Positions 17,820-26,116 of a stretch of 64,000 nucleotides of DNA are shown here, one piece after another. Positions within the stretch are counted from its first letter, which is position 1. Each line of letters begins with the position of its first letter. Origin of the DNA: Gaiella occulta (GTDB taxonomy: Bacteria > Actinomycetota > Thermoleophilia > Gaiellales > Gaiellaceae). Under the pieces are notes generated by a model. That model ran no database searches, was not told the DNA's origin, and worked only from the letters and a program-made list of their open reading frames with translations. Made by a program: the position numbers and the translations under genes. The stretch covers positions 337,373 through 401,372 of the forward strand of contig NZ_QQZY01000003.1 in the NCBI RefSeq assembly GCF_003351045.1, written 5' to 3'.

Positions 17820-19117
17820 AAGGCGGCGCTCGGGGCGGCCGAGGTGTTCGGGAGGGCATGTCCGGCGGGCTGTTGACGCACTCTCAGCGGCACCGGCCGC
17901 CGCGTACGTCGCAGCGCTGCCCGCTCGTAGACGTCGAGCAGCTCCGCATACGCGACCTCGGCGTCGAAGCGGTGCGCGTCGGCTGCGGCGTGGGCGCCGA
18001 TCGCCGCGCGCGTGGCCGGATCGGCCAGCGGCCCGTCGAGCAGCGATGCGATCTCGCCCGGATCGCCGTCTCGGGACACGACATAGCCCGTTCTCCCATT
18101 CGTGATCGCCTCGTTCGAACCCGTGTACTCGCTCGCGAGCACGGCGCGGCCGGCGGCCATGCCCTCGATCACCGGGATCGCCCAGCTGTCCTGCCGGCTG
18201 ATGACGGCCAGGACATCGCACGCCGCATACCAGGCGGGAAGCTCCTCGAACGGCTTCCGGCCGAGGAAGCGAACCCGATCGGCGACACCGGTCGATCGGG
18301 CCTGCTCGACGTAGCGACCCGGATCGTCGCCGCCGATGACCCACAGCTCCGCCCGAGCCGACGATCTGCCGAGCGCTTCGATCAGCCGTGCGACGCCCTT
18401 GCGCTCGAACTCGTCTCCGACCGACAGGATTACCGTGGTCTCGTCGGCCGTGCCCTCCTGCCGGCGGATGCGCGAGCGGGCGGCGCCGTCGTGGCGGAAG
18501 GCCGCGATGTCAATGCCGTACGGGATCACCTCCACCAGCTCGGCCGGGATGTCGTGCCAGCGGGCCAGGTCGTCCTTGACGCGCTGCGACGGGCAGATCA
18601 CGAGCGGGGCCGGCGAGCGATAGAGCGTCTTCTCGATGCCGGCCGCGACACGCACCTGAGGCCTGAACAGGAGAGGGCTCAGGCGCTTGCGCAGCCCTGC
18701 CGCCGGCTCGACGTTCTCGAAGTAGTGCTCGACCTCGGCGGAGCGGACGGCGTGAGCGGTGACCACGTCGGCCCACAGGCAGGCGAACCCTTCGGCGTGG
18801 ACGACGTCGAAGGAGGGCGACGCGTTCTGGAGTGCCCGGGTCGCCCTCCGGGCGAAGGTCGCGCACTCGACTGCGTAGCTGATCCGGCCGCTGCCCGTGA
18901 GCACCGGCTCGACGTCGAGGAAGCGGACGGGGGCGCTCGTCTGCACGCGGCGCTTCGTGGAGCACACCGCGGTGACGTCGACGTCATGGCTCAGGCGTTC
19001 GATGTCCCGCACGAACAGCGACGCGATCGATCCCGACCGCGCGAACGTGCGGTAGACGCGCGCCACCCTCAGACGTTCGGATGACCGTGCCGACAACGGT
19101 TGTGCAGACGACTCCAT
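17816..19117 (-). CDS. GT4-family glycosyltransferase
   Basis: This 433-residue GT-B glycosyltransferase has an N-terminal domain beginning RVARVYRTFARSGSIASLF and including DVVHAEGFACLWADVV. The C-terminal domain has VIPYGIDIAAFRH, ILSVGDEFERKGVARLIEAL, VRFLGRKPFEELPAWYAACD and the donor-binding motif AIPVIEGMAAGRAVLASEYT. ATG 19117 was chosen; about 30 residues precede the first strand. It overlaps the DegT gene by 4 bases (GTGA), so amino-sugar formation and its transfer may be coupled. The sugar specificity is unknown. Confidence 0.88.
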   Translation of the reverse strand: MESSAQPLSARSSERLRVARVYRTFARSGSIASLFVRDIERLSHDVDVTAVCSTKRRVQTSAPVRFLDVEPVLTGSGRISYAVECATFARRATRALQNASPSFDVVHAEGFACLWADVVTAHAVRSAEVEHYFENVEPAAGLRKRLSPLLFRPQVRVAAGIEKTLYRSPAPLVICPSQRVKDDLARWHDIPAELVEVIPYGIDIAAFRHDGAARSRIRRQEGTADETTVILSVGDEFERKGVARLIEALGRSSARAELWVIGGDDPGRYVEQARSTGVADRVRFLGRKPFEELPAWYAACDVLAVISRQDSWAIPVIEGMAAGRAVLASEYTGSNEAITNGRTGYVVSRDGDPGEIASLLDGPLADPATRAAIGAHAAADAHRFDAEVAYAELLDVYERAALRRTRRPVPLRVRQQPAGHALPNTSAAPSAAL

Positions 19118-19298
19118 GGAAGCCACAGGAATACTCACTTTACGTAGCCCCCCGGATCCGTACCCCCTCGATCGAGGGATGTTTACCAGGTGATGACGCC
19201 TTGAAGACGCGCACGTCGACATCGTCGTGCAGCCCTCGGCGTTCGGTCGCCTCCTGCCCGCCGTAGACGCGGCGATCGTCGCTCGCGTGGGCGCTCGA
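19118..19298. other. Intergenic stretch before the IS5 fragment
   Basis: Promoter region for the 17816-19117 gene should lie here on the minus strand. A run of C on the plus strand and a mildly lower G+C patch are visible around 19130-19200, but I see no clear promoter boxes or gene. Confidence 0.3.
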
Positions 19299-19549
19299 GG
19301 GATCGCGTGGCGGCATCTGCCGTCGGAGCTCGGGTCGGGCCCGGCGAGACTTGCCGGCGTCGCCTCGACGAGTGGCAGGCGGCCGGCGTGTGGGACAAGC
19401 TGCACGAGCTGCTGCTGGCGCGGCTGCAACAGGCCGGCGAGATCGAGGTGAAGCTCGACTATCTCTACGTCACGAACTGGTCGTTGTGGTGGGACACCAA
19501 GCTGCTCTTGCGCACGGTCCCGGTCGTGTTCAAGCGGCGCGGCTACTAG
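19299..19549 (+). pseudogene. IS5-type transposase fragment fused to a duplicated 3' end of the initiating transferase gene
   Basis: GIAWRHLPSELGSG (19299-19340) is a conserved IS5 motif; after a frameshift near 19340 the frame continues CRRRLDEWQAAGVWDKL and HELLLARLQQAGEIE, again IS5-type. At 19447 the sequence switches to a 101-base exact copy of the end of the initiating transferase gene (16074-16174), encoding VKLDYLYVTNWSLWWDTK onward and ending in TAG instead of TGA. The chimera reads as an 80-residue open frame with no expected function. It records a recombination or IS-mediated event in the EPS locus. Confidence 0.75.
19447..19547 (+). repeat. 101-base exact copy of 16074-16174 (3' end of the initiating transferase gene)
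   Basis: Base-by-base reading from GGTGAAGCTCGAC to CGGCGCGGCTACT shows no difference between the two copies. The first copy ends TGA, the second TAG. Both copies lie beside an IS5 remnant. Exact identity implies recent duplication or gene conversion. Confidence 0.9.
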
Positions 19550-20781
19550 CGGCTGGACGTCGATCGCTGCGCGCAACGCCTGTCCATGAGCAGGCGGCCG
19601 GCGGCGTCGGGAGCACGTCCCGACGGCGGACGTTTGCGAGCCGCGACGATCTCCTCGAGATCCTGCTCGACGCGCCGGCCGTGCTCTCTCCATGTGAATC
19701 GGAGGGCGGTGTCGCGGCAGCGCGGCGCCATCGCACGACGGAGCTCGGGGTCGCTGACGACACGGTCGACGGTGTCGGCGAGCCGCCGAACATCGAGGGG
19801 CTCGGGGAGCACGAAGCCGTCCACCCCATGCTCGATCGCGCTTGCGGAGCCTGCCGCGTCGCTCACGATCGGCGTGATGCCGCAGGCCATCGCCTCCATC
19901 ACCGTGACTCCCCAGATGTCCGCTCGGGTGGGGAGGACGAAGGCGTCCGCGGCCCGGTAGAACCGCCAGGAATCGGCAGTGGCACCGACGAAGTGCACAC
20001 GCTCGCGCACCCCACACCCGAGCGCGATGTCCTCGAAGCGGTGCTGTGCGGCGTTGCTCCCGACGACGACGAGCTCGAACCGCGTCCGGGACGCCGCGGC
20101 TGCGAGGATCGCGCGATCCAATCCCTTGCGCTGGAAGTCGTGACCGCAGAAGAGGACGAGCGGACGGCCGTCGGCGGGAAGTCCGACGGCGCGTCTCGCC
20201 GCGAGCCGGTCGCCGGGGAAGAACTCCTCGGCATTGATCCCCGGGGGGACGACCCGGATCCTTTCCTCGTCGATGCCGTAGAAGCGGATCAGGTGATCGC
20301 GCACGACGGGTGCGTCCGTGTGGAAGCGCGCGACGCGAGGATTGCGTATCGCCAGGCGCTCGATCGCGTAGCGGGCAGCGTTCCCGGGATGGCGTAGCCG
20401 GCTTGCGAGCCAGCGGGCGCTCGAGTATCCCCCGAGCTCTGCCTCACCCCGCTGGATGCCGGGAAGGTGGAGCACGTCGGCGACCCACGTGCTCGGCGCG
20501 CGGGCATGGACGACGTCGTACGCGGCGCCGTCGAGCATCGCGGCGGCCGCCCTCGCGAAGGTTCGCAGCTCGCGGGCGGACGGCCCGGAGCCGCCGGCGA
20601 TCGTGCGCACGGGTACGTCGTGGAACGTGCAGTCGGGTGCCAGCCCACGCTCGGTGCCGGCTGCGCTCGAGTACACGTTCACGTCGTGTCCGCGGCCGGC
20701 GAGGTAGCGGGCAAGCTCGACATGGAATCTCGGCAGGCTGCCGCCGAGATTGAAGCTGCGGTAGACGAGCGCGACGCGCAC
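19546..20781 (-). CDS. GT4-family glycosyltransferase
   Basis: This is a 411-residue GT-B enzyme. The opening strand is VRVALVYRSFNLGGSLPRFH, followed by DVVHARAPSTWVADV. The second domain has VVPPGINAEEFFPG, VLFCGHDFQRKGLDRAIL, VHFVGATADSWRFYRAAD and the donor site IWGVTVMEAMACGITPIVSD. It starts at GTG 20781. Its stop codon touches the end of the duplicated transferase tail (19546-19548), so the C-terminal end lies at the rearrangement breakpoint. The last residues (MDRRCAQRSTSSR) are not family-like and may have been created by that event. Confidence 0.88.
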   Translation of the reverse strand: MRVALVYRSFNLGGSLPRFHVELARYLAGRGHDVNVYSSAAGTERGLAPDCTFHDVPVRTIAGGSGPSARELRTFARAAAAMLDGAAYDVVHARAPSTWVADVLHLPGIQRGEAELGGYSSARWLASRLRHPGNAARYAIERLAIRNPRVARFHTDAPVVRDHLIRFYGIDEERIRVVPPGINAEEFFPGDRLAARRAVGLPADGRPLVLFCGHDFQRKGLDRAILAAAASRTRFELVVVGSNAAQHRFEDIALGCGVRERVHFVGATADSWRFYRAADAFVLPTRADIWGVTVMEAMACGITPIVSDAAGSASAIEHGVDGFVLPEPLDVRRLADTVDRVVSDPELRRAMAPRCRDTALRFTWREHGRRVEQDLEEIVAARKRPPSGRAPDAAGRLLMDRRCAQRSTSSR

Positions 20782-20832
20782 GTCAGGCGTCGCCGCCCGC
20801 GAGGACGTGGCGACGGACCCGGAGCGGTTCGA

Positions 20833-22758
20833 TCACGCGACGCTTCTCGACGGCATTGCCTCGTCGCCGAGCGCCTCGCTCAGGGAGGTGGGCGGCGCGA
20901 GCGTGACCTGGTCGACGTTGGTGCGGAGCCACAGCTCGAGAGAGGCCAGCGTGAACAGCGCCAGCTCGCGCTCGACCATCGAGGTCTCCCCGCGCACGAG
21001 GGCGGTGACGGCTTCGGGACGGAGGATCCCGCGCTCGAGTGCCCGCTCGGAGAGCAGCAGGCGCTCCAGCAGCCGGTTCCCGTCGCCGACGAGCAGTCCC
21101 GCGATCGGGACGGGGAACCCGCGCTTCGGCGCATCGAGCAGCTCCGCGGGCAGGAGGTCGTGAACGGCAGCGCGGAAGAGCGTCTTTCCCGTGCGCCAGC
21201 CGAAGCGATCGGTCGCCGGGACCCTGCTGACGCGTTCGACGAGCGCGCGATCGAGGAGCGGGACGCGGCCCTCCAGCGATGCCGACATCAGGACCTTGTC
21301 GGCACGCAGGAGCATGTTGTCGGGAAGGTAGGTGAAGTAGTCGCCGAGCAGCATCCGGCGGCCTGCGTCGATCGACGAATACGGTGCGAGCTTGCGCGCG
21401 AGCGGCTCGGTCAGGCGGTCGGGCGCGGCCGTCTGCGCGAATTCGGGCGCGAGCATCGATCCGATCTCGGGTGCCGCGAACGAGCGGAACCATGATGCCC
21501 AGCGAAGCTGCTCGGGCTCGATCGCGAGCGTCTCGGCGGCTCTCCCGAGCCGCCGATGGGTGCGTCTGCGCGGTCCCACCTGCGCCAGGCGGGCGAGCAC
21601 CGAGGTGGGGATCGGGCCGCGCAGGCGGAGGAGGCGCTCGGCCCGGTACTTCGGATAGCCCCCGAAGAGCTCGTCGCCGCCGTCGCCGCCGAGGGCGACC
21701 TTGACGTGCCGTCCCGCGAACTCGGCGAGCAGCAGCAGAGGGATCTCGGACGGCTCTGCGATCGGCTCGTCGCGGTACCAGGCGAGCCGGGGAAGCGCCT
21801 CGAGGAACGACGCGCTGTCGACGACGACCTCGTGATGCCGTGCGCCGTGCCGCTCGGCGGCGAGGCGGGCGAGGGCGCGCTCGTCGTACAGCGCGTCGGC
21901 GAACCCGATCGTGAACGTGTCGATGCCTTCCGCGCCCGCCTCCCGAGCGAGCCCGAGGACAGCCGTGGAGTCGAGCCCGCCGCTGAGGAGGACGCCGAGC
22001 GGCACGTCGCTCATCAGCCTCTTGCGCACCGCCTCGCGTAGGAGCTCACGGAGGTCGCCGGGATGCAACGGCTCCTCGTCCTCGACGTCGAGCGTCCAGT
22101 ACGCCCGGCGCTCGGCCCGCGAGCCGTCGAACACGAGCACGGTTCCCGGCTCGAGCCGCTCGACGCCGCGGAACAGCGTGCGCGGCGAGACCGTGTATCG
22201 CTGCAAGAGGTACTCGGCGACGGCCCGCTGGTCGATCTCCGGTCGTGCATCCGTGACGAGCAGCACGGAGCGCGCGTCGGAGCCGAACGCGATCCCCGCC
22301 GGGGTGTCCATGACGTAGAGCGGCTTCTTGCCCGACCTGTCGCGTGCGAGCACGAGGCGCCCGTCCCTGTCGTCCCACAACGCGAACGCGAACATCCCGT
22401 CGAGACGTGCGAGCAGGCCTTCTCCCCATTGTTCCCAGCCGTGTACGAGCACCTCCGTGTCACAGCGCGTGCGGAAGCGGTGCCCGCTCGCCTCGAGCTC
22501 GCCGCGGAGCGCCTCGTGGTTCCAGATCTCTCCGTTGAAGACGGTCAGCACGGTGCCGTCTTCGTTGGCCAGGGGTTGTGCGCCGCCTTCGACGTCGATG
22601 ATGCTCAGCCGGGTGTGGCCGAGCGCGACGCGCGCGTCGAGGTGGACGCCGGAGCCGTCGGGGCCCCGGTGGCGCAGCGCGGCCACGGCCCGGTCGAACG
22701 CCTCGGCCGGGGGCAGAGCGGAGCCGGCCATGGCAGCCATGCCGACGATGCCGCACAT
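20833..22758 (-). CDS. Asparagine-synthase-like glutamine amidotransferase (second copy)
   Basis: The 641-residue AsnB-type protein has Cys2 as amidotransferase nucleophile (MCGIVG), RHRGPDGSG, LSIIDVEGG, NGEIWNH and CDTEVL in the N-terminal domain, and the ATP-binding loop SGGLDSTAV near residue 259. The C-terminal half carries the conserved YLPDNMLLRADKVLMSAS and EGRVPLLD. It differs clearly from the copy at 4524-6443, so the two are old paralogues or separate acquisitions. In an EPS locus an amidation step on uronic acid or a similar acid is plausible. Its stop is 51 bases from the start of the neighbouring glycosyltransferase gene in the same direction. Confidence 0.9.
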   Translation of the reverse strand: MCGIVGMAAMAGSALPPAEAFDRAVAALRHRGPDGSGVHLDARVALGHTRLSIIDVEGGAQPLANEDGTVLTVFNGEIWNHEALRGELEASGHRFRTRCDTEVLVHGWEQWGEGLLARLDGMFAFALWDDRDGRLVLARDRSGKKPLYVMDTPAGIAFGSDARSVLLVTDARPEIDQRAVAEYLLQRYTVSPRTLFRGVERLEPGTVLVFDGSRAERRAYWTLDVEDEEPLHPGDLRELLREAVRKRLMSDVPLGVLLSGGLDSTAVLGLAREAGAEGIDTFTIGFADALYDERALARLAAERHGARHHEVVVDSASFLEALPRLAWYRDEPIAEPSEIPLLLLAEFAGRHVKVALGGDGGDELFGGYPKYRAERLLRLRGPIPTSVLARLAQVGPRRRTHRRLGRAAETLAIEPEQLRWASWFRSFAAPEIGSMLAPEFAQTAAPDRLTEPLARKLAPYSSIDAGRRMLLGDYFTYLPDNMLLRADKVLMSASLEGRVPLLDRALVERVSRVPATDRFGWRTGKTLFRAAVHDLLPAELLDAPKRGFPVPIAGLLVGDGNRLLERLLLSERALERGILRPEAVTALVRGETSMVERELALFTLASLELWLRTNVDQVTLAPPTSLSEALGDEAMPSRSVA

Positions 22759-22855
22759 GGTCTCGTCAGCCCATCGTCATCGGGAGATCCGGCTCAGGCG
22801 TCGCGGGCATCGTCACAACAGGATACGGGCACGTCCCCCGCGGCCGTGTAGCGCC

Positions 22856-23956
22856 TCACGTGTGCGACGCCAGGTAGTCGGCGACGACGTCGGCGACCCG
22901 CTCGGCCGCTCTTCCGTCCCACGCGGTGATGTGCGGGCGCTCTGCGGGCCTTCGCAGGAGCGACACGTGCCGGATCGCGGCGGGGTCGAGGCCGAGCATC
23001 GTGTTCGTCCCGAGCCGCACGGTGACCGGGCGCTCGGTCGAGTCCCGGAGCGTGAAGCAGGGGACGCCGAGGTAGGACGTCTCCTCCTGCACTCCTCCCG
23101 AGTCGGTGAGCACCGCTCCCGCATCTGCCTCGAGCGAGAGGAACTCGAGGTAGCCGATCGGGTCGAGCAGGATGACTCGGCCTCCGGTCGCACGGCCATC
23201 CAACCGGACGCGCGTCCGGGGATGAACCGGGAACACGACGGGCGCTGTCTCGGAGAGCCGCTCCAGCTCGTCCATCACGGAGCCCAGGAGCGGGCCGTCG
23301 ACGAGCGCCGGGCGATGCAGGGTGACGAGGACGTAGCCACCCGGCTCGAGCCCCATCGAGGCGGCCACGTCCAGCGAGCGGAAGCGCGTCTCGCACGCGA
23401 CGAGCGCGTCGATCATCGTGTTGCCGACGAGGTGCACTCGCGACGCCTCGATTCCCTCCCGCGCGAGGTTTTCGAGCGCCTCGTCCGAGTGGGCGAGCAG
23501 GAGATCCGCGAACTCGTCGGCGACGATGCGGTTGATCTCCTCCGGCATCGAGCGGTCGAAGCTGCGCAGCCCTGCCTCGAGATGGGCGGTCGGCAAGCGG
23601 AGCTTCGCGGCGACGAGCGACGCGGCGAGCGTCGAGTTCACGTCTCCGGGGACGATCACGAGGTCAGGGCGTTCCTCCTCGAGGATCGGCTCCAGGCGCT
23701 CCATCACGCGTGCGGTTTGCTGTGCGTGCGTGCCCGATCCCACGCCGAGCAGATGATCGGGCTGGGGCATGCCGAGCTGGTCGACGAAGACATCCGACAT
23801 CGCCTTGTCGTAGTGCTGCCCGGTGTGGACGATGACATGCGCGGCTTCGGGCAGTCGTGCCCGCAGCGCCGCGACCACGGGCGCCATCTTCACGAAGTTC
23901 GGCCGGGCCCCGACGACGTAGACGATCTTGGCCTTGGCGGGCTCGGCCGGGGTCAC
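22856..23956 (-). CDS. wecB: UDP-N-acetylglucosamine 2-epimerase (non-hydrolysing)
   Basis: The 366-residue protein converts UDP-GlcNAc to UDP-ManNAc. Visible signatures are VVGARPNFVKMAPVVAAL near the start, HTGQHYD, VIVPGDVNSTLAASLVAA, HLEAGLRSFDRSMPEEINR and LTDSGGVQEE with the following E-rich loop. Length matches the family (about 360-380). It starts at GTG 23956, overlapping the TGA stop of the wecG-like gene (GTGA). Placed next to a WecG/TagA-type transferase, which uses UDP-ManNAc or a derivative, the pair forms a coherent step in the pathway. Confidence 0.93.
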   Translation of the reverse strand: MTPAEPAKAKIVYVVGARPNFVKMAPVVAALRARLPEAAHVIVHTGQHYDKAMSDVFVDQLGMPQPDHLLGVGSGTHAQQTARVMERLEPILEEERPDLVIVPGDVNSTLAASLVAAKLRLPTAHLEAGLRSFDRSMPEEINRIVADEFADLLLAHSDEALENLAREGIEASRVHLVGNTMIDALVACETRFRSLDVAASMGLEPGGYVLVTLHRPALVDGPLLGSVMDELERLSETAPVVFPVHPRTRVRLDGRATGGRVILLDPIGYLEFLSLEADAGAVLTDSGGVQEETSYLGVPCFTLRDSTERPVTVRLGTNTMLGLDPAAIRHVSLLRRPAERPHITAWDGRAAERVADVVADYLASHT

Positions 23957-24741
23957 GGGCGCCTCCCTCGCGCACGGCGGCGGCTTGCCAGCTCGTCGGC
24001 GACGAGCTTGACGAACGCCCCGTTCGTTCGCGCATAGCGTCCCGCAAGACGTCGCGGCTCCTGCGCGGTGCGGTAGGCCCATTCGAGCCCGAGCCGCTGC
24101 AGCAACCGGGGTGCCCGCTTGGTCAGGCCTGCGACGACGTCGAATGAGCCACCCACTCCCATCGCCAGGCGGGCGCCGGTGAGCGGCTGCTGTGCGTCGA
24201 TCCAGCTCTCCTTTCGTGGAGAGCTCATGCCTACGAACAGCGCGTCGGGTGAGGTCTCGCCGATCTCCGTCGCTATGCGCTCGTCGTCGGCGGACGGGAA
24301 ATGACCGTGGTGAGAGCCTGCGATGCGCAGGCGGGGATGGCGTGCGGCGATCACCTCCACGGTCCTGGCGATCACCTCTTCCCGCGCCCCGAGGAAGTAC
24401 GCGGAGAGATCCTCGCGCTCCATGGCAGCGAGCAACGCCGTGAAGAGATCGATGCCGGCCACCCGCTCGGGGATCGCGACGCCGAGCACCTTGCCTGCCC
24501 ACACGAGAGCTTGCCCATCCGCGCTCACGATCGTCGCGCGCTCGAGGAAGCCGCGCAGCTCGGAGCTGCGGTGCGCCTCCACCACCTTCGCCGCATTGAG
24601 CGAGAGCTGGGAGTGGAGGCCGCCCGCCTTGATGAGCTCGACCAGCCGCTCGACGGTTTGCTCGAGCGTGAGGAGGTCGATCGGGCACGCGAGAATCGTG
24701 CGGCGATGCTCACGATCCACCGCGATCGTGCGGTTGCTCAT
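23953..24741 (-). CDS. WecG/TagA/CpsF-family glycosyltransferase (GT26)
   Basis: The 262-residue protein transfers N-acetylmannosamine or its uronate to a lipid-linked acceptor in known family members. Visible motifs are SLNAAKVVEAHRSSELRGF, IVSADGQALVWAGK, ERVAGIDLFTALL, AYFLGAREEV and DALFVGMSSPRKESWI, with AMGVGGSFDVVAGLTKRAP near the end, matching the GT26 core. ATG 24741 overlaps the upstream stop (ATGA) and was preferred to a longer frame. It is co-translated with wecB, which supports UDP-ManNAc as donor. Confidence 0.9.
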   Translation of the reverse strand: MSNRTIAVDREHRRTILACPIDLLTLEQTVERLVELIKAGGLHSQLSLNAAKVVEAHRSSELRGFLERATIVSADGQALVWAGKVLGVAIPERVAGIDLFTALLAAMEREDLSAYFLGAREEVIARTVEVIAARHPRLRIAGSHHGHFPSADDERIATEIGETSPDALFVGMSSPRKESWIDAQQPLTGARLAMGVGGSFDVVAGLTKRAPRLLQRLGLEWAYRTAQEPRRLAGRYARTNGAFVKLVADELASRRRARGRRP

Positions 24742-25856
24742 GGAGACGCCTTGGCGGCCGCGCTGATGCCGGCGTAGAGGTCGGCGTAGACGCGAGCGAC
24801 GTTCGCGGGCTCGAACTGTCGTGCGCACTCGCGTTCGCGCTTTCTCATCCCGGCCCGCAGCGCCTCGTCGTCGAGGAGCTCTTCGACGCGGTCGGCCAGG
24901 CAGTCGGGCCGGTGCGGTTGCACCCAGAGACAGGTGTCGGGCTCTTCGAGGTAGTCGATCGCGGCACGCGTACGCGTCGTCAGGATCGGCAGGCCGGCTG
25001 CGAGCGCATTGAGCAGCACGATCGGCAGACCCTCGTCGTGGAAGGTGGGGAAGACGAGTGCGTCGCAGCGGTGATAGAAGGCTGTCGCCTCTGCCTCGGG
25101 GAGGTACCCGAAGAAGCGAACGCTCTCTCCGAGCTCGAGGCGCGCCGCTTCGGCTTCGGCGTCGGCGCGAGCGGGGCCGTCGCCGACACAGCAGAGGACA
25201 ACGCGTCGACCGCGGTCACGCAGGAGGCCGCACGCGCGCACTGCATCGAGGAGCCCCTTCGTCGGCACGAGCCGCGAGATGAAGAGCAGCAGCGGCGTCT
25301 TCGGGGGGAGCGCGTACGTGGCGAGGAAACACTCGTGGGACGTGGTCGCCGGGACGGCCGGAAGCGCGTTCGGAACGACGTGGAGCTTTCGTGCGGGGAT
25401 CCCTGCGGCCACGAACGCGTCCCGCTCCTCGGAGGAGAGGACGCCGATCGCGGCTGCCCGGTCGAGTACGTGGCGCGCGAGCCAGCGCACGGGGCGGGAG
25501 CCTCGAGTCAGCACGGTCGCGTCGGAGCCGTGCAGCTTGAGAAAGACGGGTGCGATCGAACGGCCAAGCAGGAGAAGCGTGACGCTGTCGCGGGCCACCG
25601 TCTTGGCGTCGAACGACGTGTTCAAGTGCACGAGGTCGAAGCGCCGCGCGCGGGCGGCCTTCCGCAGCCGCCATGCCGTGCGCACGACGCGGTTGATGCG
25701 GGAGGCTGCGCCGACGGCCTCGAGGTTGTCGCCGAACACGAAGGTCTGCTCGGTCACCTCGACGTCGAGCGCACGCAACGCGGCGACGAATGGCGGTTCG
25801 CAGGCGTTCGGGCCGCTGCGCGTACCGGGGTCGGGCATGCCGATCAGTAGCCGCAT
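24738..25856 (-). CDS. GT4-family glycosyltransferase
   Basis: The 372-residue GT-B enzyme opens with MRLLIGMPDPGTRSGPNACE, a GT4-like first strand and loop. It continues with FDLVHLNTSFDAKTVARD, HVVPNALPAVP, LLFISRLVPTKGLLDAVRAC and a donor site EGLPIVLLNALAAGLPILTT (HDEGLPIVLLNAL). It is first in the operon 25856-22856 (glycosyltransferase, wecG-like, wecB), all linked by 4-base overlaps. The acceptor and donor are unknown. Confidence 0.88.
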   Translation of the reverse strand: MRLLIGMPDPGTRSGPNACEPPFVAALRALDVEVTEQTFVFGDNLEAVGAASRINRVVRTAWRLRKAARARRFDLVHLNTSFDAKTVARDSVTLLLLGRSIAPVFLKLHGSDATVLTRGSRPVRWLARHVLDRAAAIGVLSSEERDAFVAAGIPARKLHVVPNALPAVPATTSHECFLATYALPPKTPLLLFISRLVPTKGLLDAVRACGLLRDRGRRVVLCCVGDGPARADAEAEAARLELGESVRFFGYLPEAEATAFYHRCDALVFPTFHDEGLPIVLLNALAAGLPILTTRTRAAIDYLEEPDTCLWVQPHRPDCLADRVEELLDDEALRAGMRKRERECARQFEPANVARVYADLYAGISAAAKASP

Positions 25857-26116
25857 AGGTTCATCGAGATGTCACCGCGTGGATCGTTGGCCGTCGAGGA
25901 TACGAGGGATTGTGCGGGGCCGCTCCGGTCATGTGAGCTCGGCCGTACGCTACGTGCGGTGCGCCCGTTCCCGATGCCGAGGCGGCCTGCGCTCGCCGCG
26001 ATCGGCCGCCGTTCGAGAACCGTCGCAGACATGGCTGGTCGGACACGGTTCGAGCGTCGCGCAGGCCCCGCGCGGGCGGCGGCGGCGGTGCGACGATCGC
26101 CATCGACAGCGATCGG

